From the NCBI GenBank assembly GCA_030407085.1, contig CM059582.1, positions 92,257,001 through 92,321,000 on the forward strand: a stretch of 64,000 nt of DNA. Direction: 5' to 3'. Source of the stretch: Trichopria drosophilae. Taxonomy: Eukaryota > Arthropoda > Insecta > Hymenoptera > Diapriidae. Positions 32,633 to 47,400 of this stretch are shown here, piece after piece; position 1 is the stretch's first letter, and every line of letters begins with the position of its first letter. The notes below the pieces were generated by a model that made no database searches, had not been told where the DNA came from, and saw only the letters and a program-made list of their open reading frames with translations. The position numbers and the translations under genes were made by a program.

Positions 32633-32649
32633 CCCCCCCCCCCCCCCCC
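32633..32649 (+). repeat. C17 homopolymer in a right-array monomer
   Basis: The monomer's usual run of about six C is expanded to 17. Shorter expansions are seen near 30471 and 31409. Such tracts are prone to replication slippage and to sequencing error, so the exact length is uncertain. Confidence 0.9.
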
Positions 32650-35119
32650 AATGAGTTCTACAACTTTGCCTTATGAAAGTTTTTGATCAGATGACAAACG
32701 AGAAATACAGGCAGGCTGTTTTCTCCAAAAATAAAAAAATTGCAAAAAATCAAATTTTTCTCTGGAGATCCATTTGCCCCCCAATTAGTTCTGCAACTTT
32801 GCCTTACGAAAGTTTTTGATCCGATGACAACTGGCTGATTTACAAGCAGTCTGTTTTTTCCCAAAATCAAAAAAATTCGAAAATTTCAAAAAATCGATTT
32901 TCTCTGTGGAGTTCCTTTTGCCCCCTAAAGCGTTATACAATTTTTCATTATGAAAGTTTTTGATCCGATGACAAATGGGAGAACTACAGGCAGTCTGTTT
33001 TTTCCAAAAATCCGAAAATGGTAAAAAATCGATTTTTTCTCTGGAGTTCCTTTTGCCCCCTAAAGCGTTCTACAATTTTTCATTATGAAAGTTTTTGATC
33101 CGATGACAAATGGGAGAATTACAGGTAGTCTGTTTTTTCAAAAAATTCAAAAATCTAAAAAAATCGATTTTCTCTCTGAAGTTCCTTTTGCGCCCCAAAG
33201 AGTTCTACAACTTTGCCTTACGAAAGCTTTTGATGCGATGACAAACGAGAACTACAGGCAGTCTGTTTTTTCCCAAAATCCAAAACATTCGAAAATTTCA
33301 AAAAATCGATTTTCTCTGTGGAGTTCCTTCTGCCCCTAAAGCGTTCTACAATTTTTCATTATGAAAGTTTTTGATCCGATGAAAAATGGGAGAATTACAG
33401 GTAGTCTGTTTTTTCAAAAAATTCAAAAATTTCAAAAAATCGATTTTTTCCCTGGAGTTCCTTTTGCCCTTCAAAGAGTTCTACAACTTTTCATTATGAA
33501 AGTTTTTGATCCGATGACAAATGGGAGAATTACTGGCAGTCTGGTTTTTCCAAAAAATTAAAAAAATCGATTTTCTCTCTGAAGTTCCTTTTGCGCCCCA
33601 AAGAGTTCTACAACTTTGCCTTATGAAAGTTTTTGATGCTATGACAAACGAGAACTACAGGCAGTCTGTTTTTTCCAAAAATCCGAAAATGGTAAAAAAT
33701 CGATTTTTTCTCTGGAGTTCCTTTTGCCCCCCAAAGAGTTCTACAACTTTGCCTTATGAAGGTTTTTGATCCGATGACGAATGGGAGAATTACTGGCAGT
33801 CTGGTTTTTCCAAAAATCCGAAAATGGTAAAAAATCGATTTTTTCTCTGGAGTTCCTTCTGCCCCCAAAGAGCTCTACAACTTTGCCTTATGAAGGTTTT
33901 TGATCCGATGACAAATGGGAGAATTACAGGCAGTCTGTTTTTTCCAAAAATAAAAAAATTGCAAAAAATCAAATTTTTCTCTAGAGTTCCTTCTGCCCCC
34001 AAAGAGCTCTACAACTTTGCCTTATGAAAGTTTTTGATCAGATGACAAACGAGAAATACAGGCAGGCTGTTTTCTCCAAAAATAAAAAAATTGCAAAAAA
34101 TCAAATTTTTCTCTGGAGTTCCTTTTGCCCCCCAAAGAGTTCTACAACTTTTCATTATATAAGTTTTTGATCCGATGACAAACGGGAGAACTACATGCAG
34201 TCTGTTTTTTCCCAAAATCCAAAAATTTCGAAAATTTCAAAAAATCGATTATCTCTGTGGAGTTCCTTTTGCCCCCCAAAGCGTATTACAACTTTTCATT
34301 ATGAATGTTTTTGATCTGATGACAAATGGGAGAACTACAGGCAGTCTGTTTTTTCCAAAAATCCAAAAATATTAAAAAATCGATAATTTCTCTGGAGTTC
34401 CTTTTGCCCCCCAAAGAGTTCGACAACTTTGCCTTATGAAAGTTTTTGATCCGATGACAAACGGGAGAACTACAGACAGTCTGTTTTTTCCAAAAATCCA
34501 AAAATTAAAAAAAAATCCATATTTTCTCTGGAGTTTCTTTTGCCCCCCTAAGAGTTCTACAACTTTGCCTCATGAAAGTTTTTGATCCGATGACAACTGG
34601 CTGATTTACAGGCAGTCTGTTTTTTCAAAAAATCCAAAAATTTCAAAAAATCGATTTTCTCTGTGGAGTTCCTTTTGCCCCCCAAAGCGTATTACAACTT
34701 TTCATTATGAATGTTTTTGATCTGATGACAAATGGGAGAATTACAGGTAGTCTGTTTTTTCAAAAAATTCAAAAATTTAAAAAAATCGATATTTTCTCTG
34801 AAGTTCCTTTTGCCCCCCAAAGAGTTCTACAACTTTGCCTTATAAAAGTTTTTGATCCGATGACAAACGGGAGAACTACAGGCAGTCTGTTTTTTCCCAA
34901 AATCCAAAAATTTCGAAAATTTCCAAAAATCGATTATCTCTGTGGAGTTCCTTTTGCCCCCCAAAGCGTTATACAACTTTTCATTATGAAAGTTTTTGAT
35001 CCGATGACAACTGGCTGATTTACAGGCAGTCTGTTTTTTCAAAAAATTCAAAAATCTAAAAAAATCGATTTTCTCTCTGAAGTTCCTTTTGCGCCCCAAA
35101 GAGTTCTACAACTTTGCCT

Positions 35120-38100
35120 TATGAAAGTTTTTGATGCGATGACAACTGGCTGATTTACAGGCAGTCTGTTTTTTCCCAAAATCAAAAAAATTCGAAAATT
35201 TCAAAAAATCGATTTTCTCTGTGGAGTTCCTTTTGCCCCCTAAAGCGTTATACAATTTTTCATTATGAAAGTTTTTGATCCGATGACAAATGGGAGAACT
35301 ACAGGCAGTCTGTTTTTTCCAAAAATCCGAAAATGGTAAAAAATCGATTTTTTCTCTGGAGTTCCTTCTGCCCTCCAAAGAGTTCTACAACTTTGCCTTA
35401 TGAAGGTTTTTGATCCGATGAAAATGGGAGAATTACTGGCAGTCTGGTTTTTCCAAAAATCCGAAAATGGTAAAAAATCGATTTTTTCTCTGGAGTTCCT
35501 TCTGCCCCCAAAGAGCTCTACAACTTTGCCTTATGAAAGTTTTTGATCAGATGACAAACGAGAAATACAGGCAGGCTGTTTTCTCCAAAAATAAAAAAAT
35601 TGCAAAAAATCAAATTTTTCTCTGGAGTTCCTTTTGCCCCCCAAAGAGTTCTACAACTTTTCATTATATAAGTTTTTGATCCGATGACAAACGGGAGAAC
35701 TACATGCAGTCTGTTTTTTCCCAAAATCCAAAAATTTCGAAAATTTCAAAAAATCGATTATCTCTGTGGAGTTCCTTTTGCCCCCCAAAGCGTGTTACAA
35801 CTTTTCATTATGAATGTTTTTGATCTGATGACAAATGGGAGAACTACAGGCAGTCTGTTTTTTCCAAAAATCCAAAAATATTAAAAAATCGATAATTTCT
35901 CTGGAGTTCCTTTTGCCCCCCAAAGAGTTCGACAACTTTGCCTTACGAAAGTTTTTGATCCGATGACAAACGGGAGAACTACAGACAGTCTGTTTTTTCC
36001 AAAAATCCAAAAATTTAAAAAAAAACCATATTTTCTCTGGAGTTTCTTTTGCCCCCCTAAGAGTTCTACAACTTTGCCTCATGAAAGTTTTTGATCCGAT
36101 GACAACTGGCTGATTTACAGGCAGTCTGTTTTTTCCCAAAATCCAAAAAATTCGAAAATTTCAAAAAATCGATTTTCTCTGTGGAGTTCCTTTTGCCCCC
36201 TAAAGCGTTCTACAATTTGTCATTATGAAAGTTTTTGATCCGATGACAAATGGGAGAACTAGAAGCAGTCTGGTTTTTTCCAAAAATCCAAAAATGTGAA
36301 AAAATCGATATTTTCTCTGGAGTTCCTTTTGCCCCCAAAGAGTTCTACAACTTTGCCTTATAAAAGTTTTTGATCCGATGACAAACGGGAGAACTACAGG
36401 CAGTCTTTTTTTTCCCAAAATCCAAAAATTTCGAAAATTTCCAAAAATCGATTATCTCTGTGGAGTTCCATTTGCCCCCCAAAGCGTTATACAACTTTTC
36501 ATTATGAAAGTTTTTGATCCGATGACAACTGGCTGATTTACAGGCAGTCTGTTTTTTCAAAAAATTCAAAAATCTAAAAAAATCGATTTTCTCTCTGGAG
36601 ATCCTTTTGCCCCCCAATTAGTTCTGCAACTTTGCCTTACGAAAGTTTTTGATCCGATGACAACTGGCTGATTTACAGGCAGTCTGTTTTTTCCCAAAAT
36701 CAAAAAAATTCGAAAATTTCAAAAAATCGATTTTCTCTGTGGAGTTCCTTTTGCCCCCTAAAGCGTTATACAATTTTTCATTATGAAAGTTTTTGATCCG
36801 ATGACAAATGGGAGAACTACAGGCAGTCTGTTTTTTCCAAAAATCCGAAAATGGTAAAAAATCGATTTTTTCTCTGGAGTTCCTTCTGCCCTCCAAAGAG
36901 TTCTACAACTTTGCCTTATGAAGGTTTTTGATCCGATGAAAATGGGAGAATTACTGGCAGTCTGGTTTTTCCAAAAATCCGAAAATGGTAAAAAATCGAT
37001 TTTTTCTCTGGAGTTCCTTCTGCCCCCAAAGAGCTCTACAACTTTGCCTTATGAAAGTTTTTGATCAGATGACAAACGAGAAATACAGGCAGGCTGTTTT
37101 CTCCAAAAATAAAAAAATTGCAAAAAATCAAATTTTTCTCTGGAGTTCCTTTTGCCCCCCAAAGAGTTCTACAACTTTTCATTATATAAGTTTTTGATCC
37201 GATGACAAACGGGAGAACTACATGCAGTCTGTTTTTTCCCAAAATCCAAAAATTTCGAAAATTTCAAAAAATCGATTATCTCTGTGGAGTTCCTTTTGCC
37301 CCCCAAAGCGTGTTACAACTTTTCATTATGAATGTTTTTGATCTGATGACAAATGGGAGAACTACAGGCAGTCTGTTTTTTCCAAAAATCCAAAAATATT
37401 AAAAAATCGATAATTTCTCTGGAGTTCCTTTTGCCCCCCAAAGAGTTCGACAACTTTGCCTTATGAAAGTTTTTGATCCGATGACAAACGGGAGAACTAC
37501 AGACAGTCTGTTTTTTCCAAAAATCCAAAAATTTTTAAAAAATCCATATTTTCTCTGGAGTTTCTTTTGCCCCCCTAAGAGTTCTACAACTTTGCCTCAT
37601 GAAAGTTTTTGATCCGATGACAACTGGCTGATTTACAGGCAGTCTGTTTTTTCCCAAAATCCAAAAAATTCGAAAATTTCAAAAAATCGATTTTCTCTGT
37701 GGAGTTCCTTTTGCCCCCTAAAGCGTTCTACAATTTGTCATTATGAAAGTTTTTGATCCGATGACAAATGGGAGAACTAGAAGCAGTCTGGTTTTTTCCA
37801 AAAATCCAAAAATGTGAAAAAATCGATATTTTCTCTGGAGTTCCTTTTGCCCCCAAAGAGTTCTACAACTTTGCCTTATAAAAGTTTTTGATCCGATGAC
37901 AAACGGGAGAACTACAGGCAGTCTTTTTTTTCCCAAAATCCAAAAATTTCGAAAATTTCCAAAAATCGATTATCTCTGTGGAGTTCCATTTGCCCCCCAA
38001 AGCGTTATACAACTTTTCATTATGAAAGTTTTTGATCCGATGACAACTGGCTGATTTACAGGCAGTCTGTTTTTTCAAAAAATTCAAAAATCTAAAAAAA

Positions 38101-38482
38101 TCGATTTTCTCTCTGGAGATCCTTTTGCCCCCCAATTAGTTCTGCAACTTTGCCTTACGAAAGTTTTTGATCCGATGACAACTGGCTGATTTACAGGCAG
38201 TCTGTTTTTTCCCAAAATCAAAAAAATTCGAAAATTTCAAAAAATCGATTTTCTCTGTGGAGTTCCTTTTGCCCCCTAAAGCGTTATACAATTTTTCATT
38301 ATGAAAGTTTTTGATCCGATGACAAATGGGAGAACTACAGGCAGTCTGTTTTTTCCAAAAATCCGAAAATGGTAAAAAATCGATTTTTTCTCTGGAGTTC
38401 CTTCTGCCCTCCAAAGAGTTCTACAACTTTGCCTTATGAAGGTTTTTGATCCGATGAAAATGGGAGAATTACTGGCAGTCTG
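35120..38482 (+). repeat. Higher-order repeat, period 1518 bp, about 2.2 copies
   Basis: The 11-monomer block around 35467-36984 recurs at 36985-38482 with only a few base differences, for example TTAC versus TTAT before GAAAG at about 35944 and 37462. Landmarks 35161, 35518, 35795 and 36200 recur at 36679, 37036, 37313 and 37718, all 1518 apart. The similarity ends abruptly near 38482. A more diverged relative of the block begins near 34009 (offset about 1509). Confidence 0.9.
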
Positions 38483-41400
38483 TTTTTTCCATAAATAAAA
38501 AAATTGCAAAAAATCAAATCTTTCTCTGGAGATCCTTTTACCCCCCAATTAGTTCTACAACTTTGCCTTACGAAAGTCTTTGATCCGATGAAAACTGGCT
38601 GATTTACAGGCAGTCTGTTTTTTCCCAAAATCCAAAAAATTCGAAAATTTCAAAAAATCGATTTTCTCTGTGGAGTTCCTTTTGCCCCCTAAAGCGTTCT
38701 ACAATTTGTCATTATGAAAGTTTTTGATCCGATGAAAAATGGGAGAACTAGAGGCAGTCTGGTTTTTTCCAAAAATCCAAAAATGTGAAAAAATCGATAT
38801 TTTCTCTGCAGTTCCTTTTGCCCCCCAAAGAGTTCTACAACTTTGCCTTATAAAAGTTTTTGATCCGATGACAAACGGGAGAACTACAGGCAGTCTGGTT
38901 TTTCCAAAAATAAAAAAATTCAAAAATTCAAAAAATCGATTATCTCTGTGGAGTTCCTTTTACCCCCCAAAGCGTATTACAACTTTTCATTATGAATGTT
39001 TTTGATCTGATGACAAATAGGAGAACTACAGGCAGTCTGTTTTTTCAAAAAATTCAAAAATTTCAAAAAATCGATTTTTTCTCTGGAGTTCCTTTTGCCC
39101 TTCAAAGAGTTCTACAACTTTTCATTATGAAAGTTTTTGATCCGATGACAAATGGGAGAATTACTGGCAGTCTGGTTTTTCCAAAAATTTAAAAAAATCG
39201 ATTTTCTCTCTGAAGTTCCTTTTGCGCCCCAGAGAGTTCTACAACTTTGCCTTATGAAAGTTTTTGATCCGATGACAACTGGCTGATTTACAGGCAGTCT
39301 GTTTTTTCAAAAAATCCAAAAATTTCAAAAAATCGATTTTCTCTGTGGAGTTCCTTTTGCCCCCTAAAGCGTTCTACAATTTTTCATTATGAAAGTTTTT
39401 GATCCGATGAAAAATGGGAGAACTACAGGTAGTCTGTTTTTTCCAAAAATAAAAAAATTGCAAAAAATCGATTTTTTCTCTGGAGATCCTTTTGCCCCCC
39501 AATTAGTTCTACAACTTTGCCTTACGAAAGTTTTTGATCCGATGATAACTGGCTGATTTACAGGCAGTCTGTTTTTTCCCAAAATCCAAAAATGTTAAAA
39601 AATCGATTTTTTCTCTGGAGTTCCTTTTGCCCCCCAAAGAGTTCTACAACTTTTCATTATGAAAGTTTTTGATCTGATGACAAATGGGAGAACTACAGGC
39701 AGTCTGTTTTTTCCAAAATCCAAAACATTCGAAAATTTCAAAAAATCGATTTTCTCTGTGGAGTTCCTTTTGCCCCCTAAAGCGTTCTACAATTTTTCAT
39801 TATGAAAGTTTTTGATCCGATGACAAATGGGAGAATTACAGGTAGTCTGTTTTTTCAAAAAATTCAAAAATTTCAAAAAATCGATTTTTTCTCTGGAGTT
39901 CCTTTTGCCCTTCAAAGAGTTCTACAACTTTTCATTATGAAAGTTTTTGATCCGATGACAAATGGGAGAATTACTGGCAGTCTGGTTTTTCCAAAAATAA
40001 AAAAATTCAAAAATTAAAAAAAATCGATTATCTCTGTGGAGTTCCTTTTGTCCCCCAATGCGTTATACAACTTTTCATTATGAAAGTTTTTGATGCGATG
40101 ACAAACGAGCACTACAGGCAGTCTGGTTTTTCAAAAAATCCGAAAATGGTAAAAAATCGATTTTTTCTCTGGAGTTCCTTCTGCCCCCCAAAGAGTTCTA
40201 CAACTTTGCCTTATGAAGGTTTTTGATCCGATGACAAATGGGAGAATTACAGGCAGTCTGTTTTTTCCAAAAATAAAAAAATTGCAAAAAATCAAATTTT
40301 TCTCTAGAGATCCTTTTGCACCCCAATTAGTTCTACAACTTTGCCTTACGAAAGTTTTTGATCCGATGAAAACTGGCTGATTTACAGGCAGTCTGTTTTT
40401 CCCCAAAATCCAAAAAATTCAAAAATTTCAAAAAATCGATTTTCTCTATGCAGTTCCTTTTGCCCCCTAAAGCGTTCTACAATTTTTCATTATGAAAGTT
40501 TTTGATCCGATGACAAATGGGAGAATTACAGGTAGTCTGTTTTTTCAACAAATTCAAAAATTTAAAAAAATCGATTTTCTCTCTGAAGTTCCTTTTGCGC
40601 CCCAAAGAGTTCTACAACTTTGCTTTATGAAAGTTTTTGATGCGATGACAAACGAGAACTACAGGCAGTCTGGTTTTTCAAAAAATCCGAAAATGGTAAA
40701 AAATCGATTTTTTCTCTGGAGTTCCTTCTGCCCCCCAAAGAGTTCTACAACTTTGCCTTATGAAGGTTTTTGATCCGATGACAAATGGGAGAATTACAGG
40801 CAGTCTGTTTTTTCCAAAAATCAGAAAATTGCAAAAAATCGATTTTCTCTGTGGAGCTCCTTTTGCCCCCTAAAGCGTTCTACAATTTTTCATTATGAAA
40901 GTTTTTGATCCGATGACAACTGGCTGATTTACAGGCAGTTTGTTTTTTCCAAAAATCCAAAAATTTGAAAAAATCGATTTTTTCTCTGGAGTTCCTTATG
41001 CCCCCCAAAGAGTTCTATAATTTTGCCTCATGAAAGTTTTTGATCCGATGAAAACTGGCTGATTTACAGGCAGTCTGTTTTTTCAAAAAATCCAAAAATT
41101 TCAAAAAATCGATTTTCTCTGTGGAGTTCCTTTTGCCCCCTAAAGCGTTATACAACTTTTCATTATGAAAGTTTTTGATCCGATGAAAAATGGGAGAATT
41201 ACAGGCAGTCTGTTTTTTCCAAAAATAAAAAAATTGCAAAAAATCAAATTTCTCTGTGGAGTTCCTTTTGCCCCCTAAAGCGTTATACAATTTTTCATTA
41301 TGAAAGTTTTTGATCCGATGACAAATGGGAGAATTAGAGGCAGTCTGGTTTTTTCCAAAAATCAAAAAATGTGAAAAAATCGATATTTTCTCTGGAGTTC

Positions 41401-44400
41401 CTTTTGCCCCCCAAAGAGTTCTACAACTTTGCCTTATGAAAGTTTCTGATCCGATGACAACTGGCTGATTTACAGGCAGTCTGTTTTTTCCCAAAATCCA
41501 AAAAATTCAAAAATTTCGAAAAATCGATTTTCTCTGTGGAGTTCCTTTTACCCCCCAAAGCGTATTACAACTTTTCATTATGAATGTTTTTGATCTGATG
41601 ACAAATAGGAGAATTACAGGTAGTCTGTTTTTTCAAAAAATTCAAAAATTTCAAAAAATCGATTTTTTCTCTGGAGTTCCTTTTGCCCTTCAAAGAGTTC
41701 TACAACTTTTCATTATGAAAGTTTTTGATCCGATGACAAATGGGAGAATTACTGGCAGTCTGTTTTTTCCAAAAATTTAAAAAAATCGATTTTCTCTCTG
41801 AAGTTCCTTTTGCGCCCCAAAGAGTTCTACAACTTTGCCTTACGAAAGTTTTTGATGCGATGACAAACGAGAACTACAGGCAGTCTGTTTTTTCCAAAAA
41901 TCCAAAAATGTTAAAAAATCGATTTTTTCTCTGGAGTTCCTTTTGCCCCCCAAAGAGTTCTACAACTTTGCCTCATGAAGGTTTTTGATCCGATGACAAA
42001 TGGGAGAATTACTGGCAGTCTGGTTTTTCCAAAAATAAAAAAATTCAAAAATTCAAAAAATCGATTATCTCTGTGGAGTTCCTTTTACCCCCCAAAGCGT
42101 ATTACAACTTTTCATTATGAATGTTTTTGATCTGATGACAAATAGGAGAACTACAGGCAGTCTGTTTTTTCAAAAAATTCAAAAATTTCAAAAAATCGAT
42201 TTTTTCTCTGGAGTTCCTTTTGCCCCCCAAAGAGTTCGACAACTTTGCCTTATGAAAGTTTTTGATCCGATGACAAACGGGAGAACTACAGGCAGTCTGT
42301 TTTTTCCAAAAATAAAAAAATATCAGAAAATCAATTTTCTCTTTGGAGTTCCTTTTGCCCCCCAAAGAGTTCTATAACTTTTCATTATGAAAGTTTTTGA
42401 TCCGATGACAAATGGGAGAGTTACAGGTAGTCTGTTTTTTCAAAAAATCAAAAAATTTCAAAAAATCGATTTTCTCTCTAGAGTTCCTTTTGCCCTCCAA
42501 AGCGTTATACAACTTTTCATTATGAAAGTTTTTGATCCGATGACAAATGGGAGAATTACTGGCAGTCTGGTTTTTCCAAAAATTTAAAAAAATCGATTTT
42601 CTCTCTGAAGTTCCTTTTGCGCCCCAGAGAGTTCTACAACTTTGCCTTATGAAAGTTTTTGATGCGATGACAAACGAGAACTACAGGCAGTCTGTTTTTT
42701 CCAAAAATAAAAAAATTGCAAAAAATCAAATTTTTCTCTGGTGATCCTTTTGCCCCCTAAAGAGTTCTACAACTTTGCCTTATGAAAGTTTTTGATCCGA
42801 TGACAACTGGCTGATTTACAGGCAGTCTGTTTTTTCCCAAAATCCAAAAAATTCGAAAATTTCAAAAAATCGATTTTCTCTGTGGAGTTCCTTTTGCCCC
42901 CTAAAGCGTTCTACAATTTGTCATTAGGAAAGTTTTTGATCCGATGACAAATGGGAGAACTAGAGGCAGTCTGGTTTTTTCCAAAAATCCTAAAATGTGA
43001 AAAAACAAAATTTTCTCTGGAGTTCCTTTTGCCCCCCAAAGAGTTCTACAACTTTGCCTTATAAAAGTTTTTGATCCGATGACAAACGGGAGAACTACAG
43101 GCAGTCTGTTTTTTCCCAAAATCCAAAAATTTCGAAAATTTCCAAAAATCGATTATCTCTGTGGAGTTCCTTTTGCCCCCCAAAGCGTTATACAACTTTT
43201 CATTATGAAAGTTTTTGATCCGATGACAAATGGGAGAATTACTGGCAGTCTGGTTTTTCCAAAAATTTAAAAAAATCGATTTCCTCTCTGAAGTTCCTTT
43301 TGCGCCCCAGAGAGTTCTACAACTTTGCCTTATAAAAGTTTTTGATCCGATGACAAACGGGAGAACTACAGGCAGTCTGTTTTTTCCCAAAATCCAAAAA
43401 TTTCAAAAATTTCAAAAAATCGATTTTTTCTCTGGAGTTCCTTTTGCCCCCCAAAGAGTTCTATAACTTTTCATTATGTAAGTTTTTGATCCGATGACAA
43501 ATGGGAGAATTACTGGCAGTCTGGTTTTTCCAAAAATCCAAAAATGTTAAAAAATCGATTTTTTCTCTGGAGTTCCTTTTGCCCCCCAATCAGTACTACA
43601 CTTTTGCCTTATGAAAGTTTTTGATCCGATGACAACTGGCTGATTTACAGGCAGTCTGTTTTTTCAAAAAATCCAAAAATATCAAAAAATCGATTTTCTC
43701 TGTGGAGTTCCTTTTGCCCCCTAAAGCGTTCTACAATTTTTCATTATGAAAGTTTTTGATCCGATGACAAATGGGAGAATTACAGGCAGTCTGTTTTTTC
43801 CAAAAATAAAAAAATTGCAAAAAATCAAATTTTTCTCTGGAGTTCCTTTTGCCCCCTAAAGAGTTCTACAACTTTGCCTTATGAAGGTTTTTGATCCGAC
43901 GATAAATGGGAGAATTACTGGCAGTCTGGTTTTTCCAAAAATAAAAAAATTCAAAAAAATCGATTATCTCTGTGGAGTTCCTTTTGTCCCCCAATGCGTT
44001 ATACAACTTTTCATTATTAAAGTTTTTGATGCGATGACAAACGAGAACTACAGGCAGTCTGTTTTTTCCAAAAATCCGAAAATGGTAAAAAATCGATTTT
44101 TTCTCTGGAGTTCCTTCTGCCCCCCAAAGAGTTCTACAACTTTTCATCATGAAAGTTTTTGATCCGATGACAAATGGGAGAATTACTGGCAGTCTGGTTT
44201 TTCCAAAAATTTAAAAAAATCGATTTTCTCTCTGAAGTTCCTTTTCCGCCCCAAAGAGTTCTACAACTTTGCCTTACGAAAGTTTTTGATCCGATGACAA
44301 CTGGCTGATTTACAGGCAGTCTGTTTTTTCCCAAAATCCAAAAAATTCGAAAATTTCAAAAAATCGATTTTCTCTGTGGAGTTCCTTTTGCCCCCCAAAG

Positions 44401-47400
44401 CGTTCTACAATTTTTCATTATGAAAGTTTTTGATCCGATGACAAATGGGAGAACTACAGGTAGTCTGTTTTTTCAAAAAATGTAAAAATCTCAAGAAATC
44501 GATTTTTTCTCTGGAGTTCCTTTTGCCCCCCAAAGAGTTCTACAACTTTGCCTTATGAAAGTTTTTGATCCGATGACAACTGGGAGAACTACAGGCAGTC
44601 TGTTTTTTCCCAAAATCCAAAAATTTCGAAAATTTCAAAAAATCGATTTTCTCTGTGGAGTTCCTTTTGCCCCCAAAGCGTTCTACAACTTTTCATTATG
44701 AAAGTTTTTGATCCGATGACAAATGGGAGAATTACAGGCAGTCTGTTTTATCAAAAAATTCCAAAAATTTCAAAAAATCGATTTTTTCTCTGGAGTTCCT
44801 TTTGCCCCCCAAAGAGTTCTATAACTTTTCATTATGTAAGTTTTTGATCCGATGACAAATGGGAGAATTACTGGCAGTCTGTTTTTTCCCAAAATCCAAA
44901 AAATTCGAAAATTTCAAAAAATCGATTTTCTCTGTGGAGTTCCTTTTGCGCCCAAAAGAGTTCTACAACTTTTCATTATGAAAGTTTTTGATCCGATGAC
45001 AAATGGGAGAATTACAGGCAGTCTGTTTTTTCCAAAAATTTAAAAAATCGATTTTTTCTCTGGAGTTCCTTTTGCCCCCCAAAGAGTTCTACAACTTTGC
45101 CTTATGAAAGTTTTTGATCCGTTGATTAATGGAAGAATTACAGGTATTTTGATTTTTCCAAAAATTTCAAAAAATCGATTTTTTCTCTGGAGTTCCTTTT
45201 GCCCCCAAAGAGTTCTACAACTTTGCCTTATGAAAGTTTTTGATCCGATGACAAATGGGAGAACTACAGGCAGTCTGTTTTTTCCAAAAATAAAAAAATT
45301 TCAAAAATCGATTTTCTCTGTGGAGTTCCTTTTGCCCCCTAAATCGTTATACAATTTTTCATTATGAAAGTTTTTGATCCGATGACAAATGGGAGAATTA
45401 CAGGTAGTTTTTTTCCAAAAATAAAAAAATTTCAAAAATATCAAAAAATCGATTTTCTCTCTGGAGTTCCTTTTGCCCCCCAAACAGTTCTACAACTTTT
45501 CAGTATGAAAGTTTTCGATCCGATGACAAATGGGAGAATTACAGGCAGTCCGTTTTTTCCAAAAATTGCAAAAAATCAAATTTTTCTCTGCAGTTCCTTT
45601 TGCTCCCTAAAGAGTTCTACCACTTTGCCTTATGAAAGTTTTTGATCCGATGACAACTGGCTGATTTACAGGCAGTCTGTTTTTTCAAAAAATCCAAAAA
45701 TTTCAAAAAATCGATTTTCTCTCTGGAGATCCTTTTGCCCCCCAATTAGTTCTACAACTTTGCCTTACGAAAGTCTTTGATCCGATGACAACTGGCTGAT
45801 TTACAGGCAGTCTGTTTTTTCCCAAAATCCAAAAAATTCGAAAATTTCAAATAATCGATTTTCTCTGTGGAGTTCCTTTTGCCCCCTAAAGCGTTCTACA
45901 ATTTTTCATTATGAAAGTTTTTGATCCGATGACAAATGGGAGAATTACAGGCAGTCTGTTTTTTCCAAAAATAAAAAAATTGCAAAAAATCAAATTTTTC
46001 TCTGGAGTTCCTTTTGCCCCCTAAAGAGTTCTACAACTTTGCCTTATGAAAGTTTTCGATTTGAAGAAAATGGGAGAATTACATGAAGTCTGCTTTTTCC
46101 AAAAATCCAAAAATTTCAAAAATATCAAAAAATCGATTTTCTCTCTGGAGTTCCTTTTGCCCCCCAAACAGTTCTACAACTTTTCAGTATGAAAGTTTTC
46201 GATCCGATGACAAATGGGAGAATTACAGGCAGTCCGTTTTTTCCAAAAATTTCAAGAAATCAAATTTTCTCTGGAGTTTCTTTTGCCCCCAAAAGAGTTC
46301 TACAACTTTGCCTCAGGAAAGTTTTTGATCTGATGACAAATAGGAGAATTACAGGCAGTCTATTTTTTCCAAAAATTAAAAAATGTCAAAAAATCGATTT
46401 TTTCTCTGGAGTTCCTGTTGCCCCCTAAAGAGTTCTACAACTTTTCATTATGAAAGTTTTTGATCCGATGACAAACGAGAACTACAGGCAGTCTGTTTTT
46501 TCCAAAAATCCAAAAATGTTAAAAAATCGATTTTTTCCCTGGAGTTCCTTTTGCCCTTCAAAGAGTTCTACAACTTTTCATTATGAAAGTTTTTGATCCG
46601 ATGACAAATGGGAGAATTACTGGCAGTCTGGTTTTTCCAAAAATAAAAAAATGTGAAAAAATCGATATTTTCTCTGGAGTTCCTTTTGCCCCCCAATTAG
46701 TTATACAACTTTGCCTTACGAAAGTTTTTGATCCGATGACAACTGGCTGATTTACAGGCAGTCTGTTTTTTCCAAAATCCAAAACATTCGAAAATTTCAA
46801 AAAATCGATTTTCTCTGTGGAGTTCCTTCTGCCCCTAAAGCGTTCTACAATTTTTCATTATGAAAGTTTTTGATCCGATGAAAAATGGGAGAATTACAGG
46901 TAGTCTGGTTTTTCCAAAAATCCTAAAATGTGAAAAAATCGATATTTTCTCTGGAGTTCCTTTTGCCCACCAAAGAGTTCTACAACTTTTCATTATATAA
47001 GTTTTTGATCCGATGACAAACGGGAGAACTACATGCAGTCTGTTTTTTCCCAAAATCCAAAAATTTCGAAAATTTCAAAAAATCGATTATCTCTGTGGAG
47101 TTCCTTTTGCCCCCCAAAGCGTATTACAACTTTTCATTATGAATGTTTTTGATCTGATGACAAATGGGAGAATTACAGGTAGTCTGTTTTTTCAAAAAAT
47201 TCAAAAATTTAAAAAAATCGATTTTCTCTCTGAAGTTCCTTTTGCGCCCCAAAGAGTTCTACAACTTTGCCTTACGAAAGTTTTTGATGCGATGACAAAC
47301 GAGAACTACAGGCAGTCTGTTTTTTCCAAAAATAAAAAAAATTGCAAAAAATCAAATCTTTCTCTGGAGATCCTTTTGCCCCCCAATTAGTTCTACAACT

